Shown piece after piece: positions 5,718-7,442 of a DNA stretch of 7,442 bases (its first letter is position 1; each line of letters starts with the position of its first letter). The DNA is from Actinomycetes bacterium (GTDB lineage: Bacteria > Actinomycetota > Acidimicrobiia > Spongiisociales > UBA4744), in contig JAHEDM010000123.1 in NCBI GenBank assembly GCA_024641205.1, positions 1-7,442 of the forward strand. The letters run 5' to 3'. The position numbers were made by a program, and so were the translations under genes. The notes beneath the pieces are model-generated. The model did not search any database. It was not told the origin of the DNA and was given only the letters and a program-made list of their open reading frames with translations.

Positions 5718-6088
5718 ATGACGACCAGCAGCGGGAGAGCAACCCGGGTTCAACCATGGGTCTACCTCCTGGCAGTCAGCACGGTTCGGCCTCCTCGTCT
5801 TCACCGGGCCCCCAACCCTGGGACGGAAGGTCGGCGGGCGGGCCTGGACCCGGCTGGGAAGAGCCGTCGGACGGGGTAGCTTGCAGGCCGGCGGACTCGA
5901 CATCATCGAAAACACTGCCCTGTTCCAGTTGCCGCACGACACCTTCCGCGACGCGTAGGCCTTGGGGGCGGCTCTAGCCTCCTGGGGCAAGTGGATACTC
6001 GACGTGATTTCCGTCGCCTACGGTCTGTTGGGTCTTGCCCGGTTGGGATTCGGAGCCGTCACCGCGCCCTGCGGCAACGGAAGGGTGA
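5718..6088 (+). pseudogene. Probable eroded small membrane-protein gene (frameshift plus in-frame stop)
   Basis: This stretch holds no intact gene but shows coding character on the + strand. From ATG 5718 the first frame reads plausibly through VQPWVYLLAVST, then degrades near 5780. From there the next frame (starting at 5782) reads RFGLLVFTGPPTLGRKVGG and on to GLDIIENTALFQL. By my count, 53 of its 65 codons between 5761 and 5955 end in G or C, as in real genes here, yet this frame has no start codon. A TAG at 5956-5958 interrupts it, after which the same frame continues with SWGKWILDVISVAYGLLGL, a hydrophobic segment. A D-x-x-EN motif followed by a K-W-containing helix recalls small uncharacterised multi-pass membrane proteins, but I cannot name the family. 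The end is arbitrary. Sequencing errors could also explain the breaks. No convincing terminator is seen between phoU and the kinase gene. Confidence 0.4.
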
Positions 6089-7442
6089 TCAAATCTCGGG
6101 ATGGTCGTCGTCATCCAGATCGACAAGGGGCAGCGTCACACGGAAGACGGATCCAACACCGAGCTCACTCTTCGCTTCGACCAGCCCACCGTGGGCTTCC
6201 GCCACATGTTTGACGATCGCCAGGCCAAGACCCGTTCCGCCCGTGTGCCGCGAACGCGCCTCATCCACCCGGTAGAACCGTTCGAAGATGCGAGGCAGGT
6301 CACGAGTAGGTATCCCCACGCCATTGTCGGCTACCTCGAGGATTGCCTCATTGCCAAGACGCCTGACGGCCACCCGAACTTCACGACCTGCTGCGTATCT
6401 CTGAGCATTGTCCAGGAGATTGCGAACCGCCAGCTGCAGGTCGTTCCTGCTGCCCAACACCTCGACCGGTTCCGTTTCGACAAAGAACTCCACAGGAGCC
6501 TTCCCGCTCGGGTGATCGATTCTCACAACCTCGTCTCTCACTATCTCGTCCATGCTCAACTTCTCGAACTCCGGGACCTCGGTCTCGAGACGCGAGAGAT
6601 CGAGTAGGTCGCCGACGGTCCTTCCCAGACGAACCGCATTGAGCCGCACCTGCTCGGCGAAGGTCTTGGCTGCCTCAGGATCCTCGTCGATGGCCCGGAG
6701 GATGGTTTCGGAGCCGGCCTGAATCGCCGATATAGGGGTCTTCAACTCGTGAGATGCGTCGGCCACGAAGTCCCGTCGCATAGCTTCCACTCTCAGAGCG
6801 TCGGTGACGTCCTGCAAGACGAGGAGAACGCTGCCTGCCTCTCGCGACACGACGGCCGAGGCGACGAACCGCCGCGCAGGGATTCCGTAGGCGAAATCTC
6901 CATGCTCCATGTCGCCACTCGAGCGCGCTCTTCCGGATAGCTCCTGGAGCGGACCGGGGAGTTCGGCCAGCGTTTGTCGCCCGCCGATCGAATCTCCGGC
7001 CCACGTGTTGGCATACGCAACCGAGTCGTCTGCGTCGATCAAGATCACGCCCTCTTCGAGAGCATCCAGGATCCGGTCTCGCAGCAATCGTTCATCGTCG
7101 CTCTGGTGGGCTCTCCGGCGAAGCTCACCCGCCATCTGGTTCACCGTGTCGGCCATCCGCTTCAATTCGACAGTCGATACGCCGCTGATCTCCGCGGTAC
7201 GATTGCCGGCGGCGATCTGCACCGCCGACTCCGTGACCAACGAGATGGGACGCACGATCCGGCGAGCGATCAACCAAACAGCACCGACGCCGACCAGGGC
7301 CGACACCAACCCGGCGACGGCAATAGCCGTCCGCAACCGCCGCAGGCGTTCAGACATAACGTTGACCGGCTCGGCCACACGCACGATCCGGCCATCGCTG
7401 GTCGGTGGAACCGCCACATAACGGTATTCCACACCAACGCTT
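6089..7442 (-). CDS. PhoR-like sensor histidine kinase, 5' end cut by window edge
   Basis: This membrane sensor kinase would autophosphorylate and pass phosphate to a response regulator. About 450 C-terminal residues are visible. The frame stays open to the window edge, so the GTG at 7432 is internal and the first helix and most of the extracytoplasmic sensor are missing. Counting from that GTG: membrane segment at about 36-56, HAMP region from 57 (RRIVRPISLVTES), a PAS-like region at about 114-210 (EEGVILIDADD), and the HisKA H-box DASHELKTP with H228. The catalytic domain has N-box RNLLDNA (N342), G1 DNGVGIP (369-375), F-box IFERFYR (382-388) and G2 GGTGLGLA (398-405). An acidic DDDD tail ends it. 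HAMP-PAS-HisKA order matches PhoR-type kinases, and the nearby phosphate transporter and PhoU-like genes fit that role. The partner regulator should lie beyond the right edge. Confidence 0.92.
   Translation of the reverse strand, partial: SVGVEYRYVAVPPTSDGRIVRVAEPVNVMSERLRRLRTAIAVAGLVSALVGVGAVWLIARRIVRPISLVTESAVQIAAGNRTAEISGVSTVELKRMADTVNQMAGELRRRAHQSDDERLLRDRILDALEEGVILIDADDSVAYANTWAGDSIGGRQTLAELPGPLQELSGRARSSGDMEHGDFAYGIPARRFVASAVVSREAGSVLLVLQDVTDALRVEAMRRDFVADASHELKTPISAIQAGSETILRAIDEDPEAAKTFAEQVRLNAVRLGRTVGDLLDLSRLETEVPEFEKLSMDEIVRDEVVRIDHPSGKAPVEFFVETEPVEVLGSRNDLQLAVRNLLDNAQRYAAGREVRVAVRRLGNEAILEVADNGVGIPTRDLPRIFERFYRVDEARSRHTGGTGLGLAIVKHVAEAHGGLVEAKSELGVGSVFRVTLPLVDLDDDDHPEI

Noticed and set aside
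5741..5750. AACCCGGGTT palindrome followed by TTCAACC, resembling a tRNA T arm
   Set aside because: The flanking bases do not form a T-arm stem and no acceptor or anticodon arm fits around it; it has no T tract, so it is not a terminator either.
5682..5990. Minus-strand open frame of 102 codons downstream of the kinase gene
   Set aside because: It overlaps the phoU 3' end antisense and has an Arg/Pro/Ser-rich composition with no motif; the + strand reading has better codon character.
5985..6040. GGGCAAG / CTTGCCC inverted repeat as a terminator between converging genes
   Set aside because: The 42-nt loop and absent T tract make a functional terminator unlikely.
6909..7421. Open frame of 170 codons on the + strand opposite the kinase gene
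   Set aside because: It is a Ser/Thr/Arg-rich shadow of the kinase coding sequence, which has full domain support on the minus strand.

Overview
The window reads as a chromosomal segment of a high-GC Gram-positive bacterium, probably Actinomycetota. The evidence is moderately high GC with a strong G/C bias at third codon positions, GTG starts, an actinobacterial-style lipoprotein signal, and compact gene spacing. A deep-branching class such as Acidimicrobiia is possible, but that is only an impression. No rRNA, tRNA, CRISPR array, insertion sequence or phage gene was seen.

Left part (5-2381, + strand): a complete polar amino acid ABC importer in the order binding lipoprotein, membrane permease, ATPase. 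A strong hairpin (794-822) sits between the lipoprotein gene and the permease gene. It looks like a partial terminator or mRNA stabiliser that would keep the binding protein in excess. Permease and ATPase genes touch or overlap.

Middle-left part (2390-2957, + strand): two very small genes for single-pass membrane proteins that share an unusual C-terminal signature. It is RYA-x-S-x-x-RG, then YGH, four variable residues, and KSVWW-x-PG. The first (69 aa) starts directly behind the ATPase gene with its ribosome binding site on the ATPase stop codon. The second (48 aa) lies 211 bp further on, behind a segment with two 15-bp direct repeats exactly 60 bp apart and a candidate promoter. I do not recognise the family. 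This pair is the most novel item in the window.

Centre (3079-5712): a stand-alone uroporphyrinogen-III synthase gene (hemD, - strand) diverges from a two-gene + strand unit. That unit encodes a Na+/phosphate cotransporter-family protein (two QSSS repeats) and, 14 bp later, a PhoU-domain protein. The divergent intergenic region carries a perfect 6-bp dyad.

Right part (5713-7442): a roughly 375-bp segment appears to hold an eroded small membrane-protein gene, with one frameshift and one in-frame stop. A PhoR-type sensor histidine kinase on the - strand converges on it and is cut at its 5' end by the window edge. The transporter, PhoU-like protein and PhoR-like kinase together suggest a phosphate-homeostasis neighbourhood, but no pst genes or response regulator are visible here.
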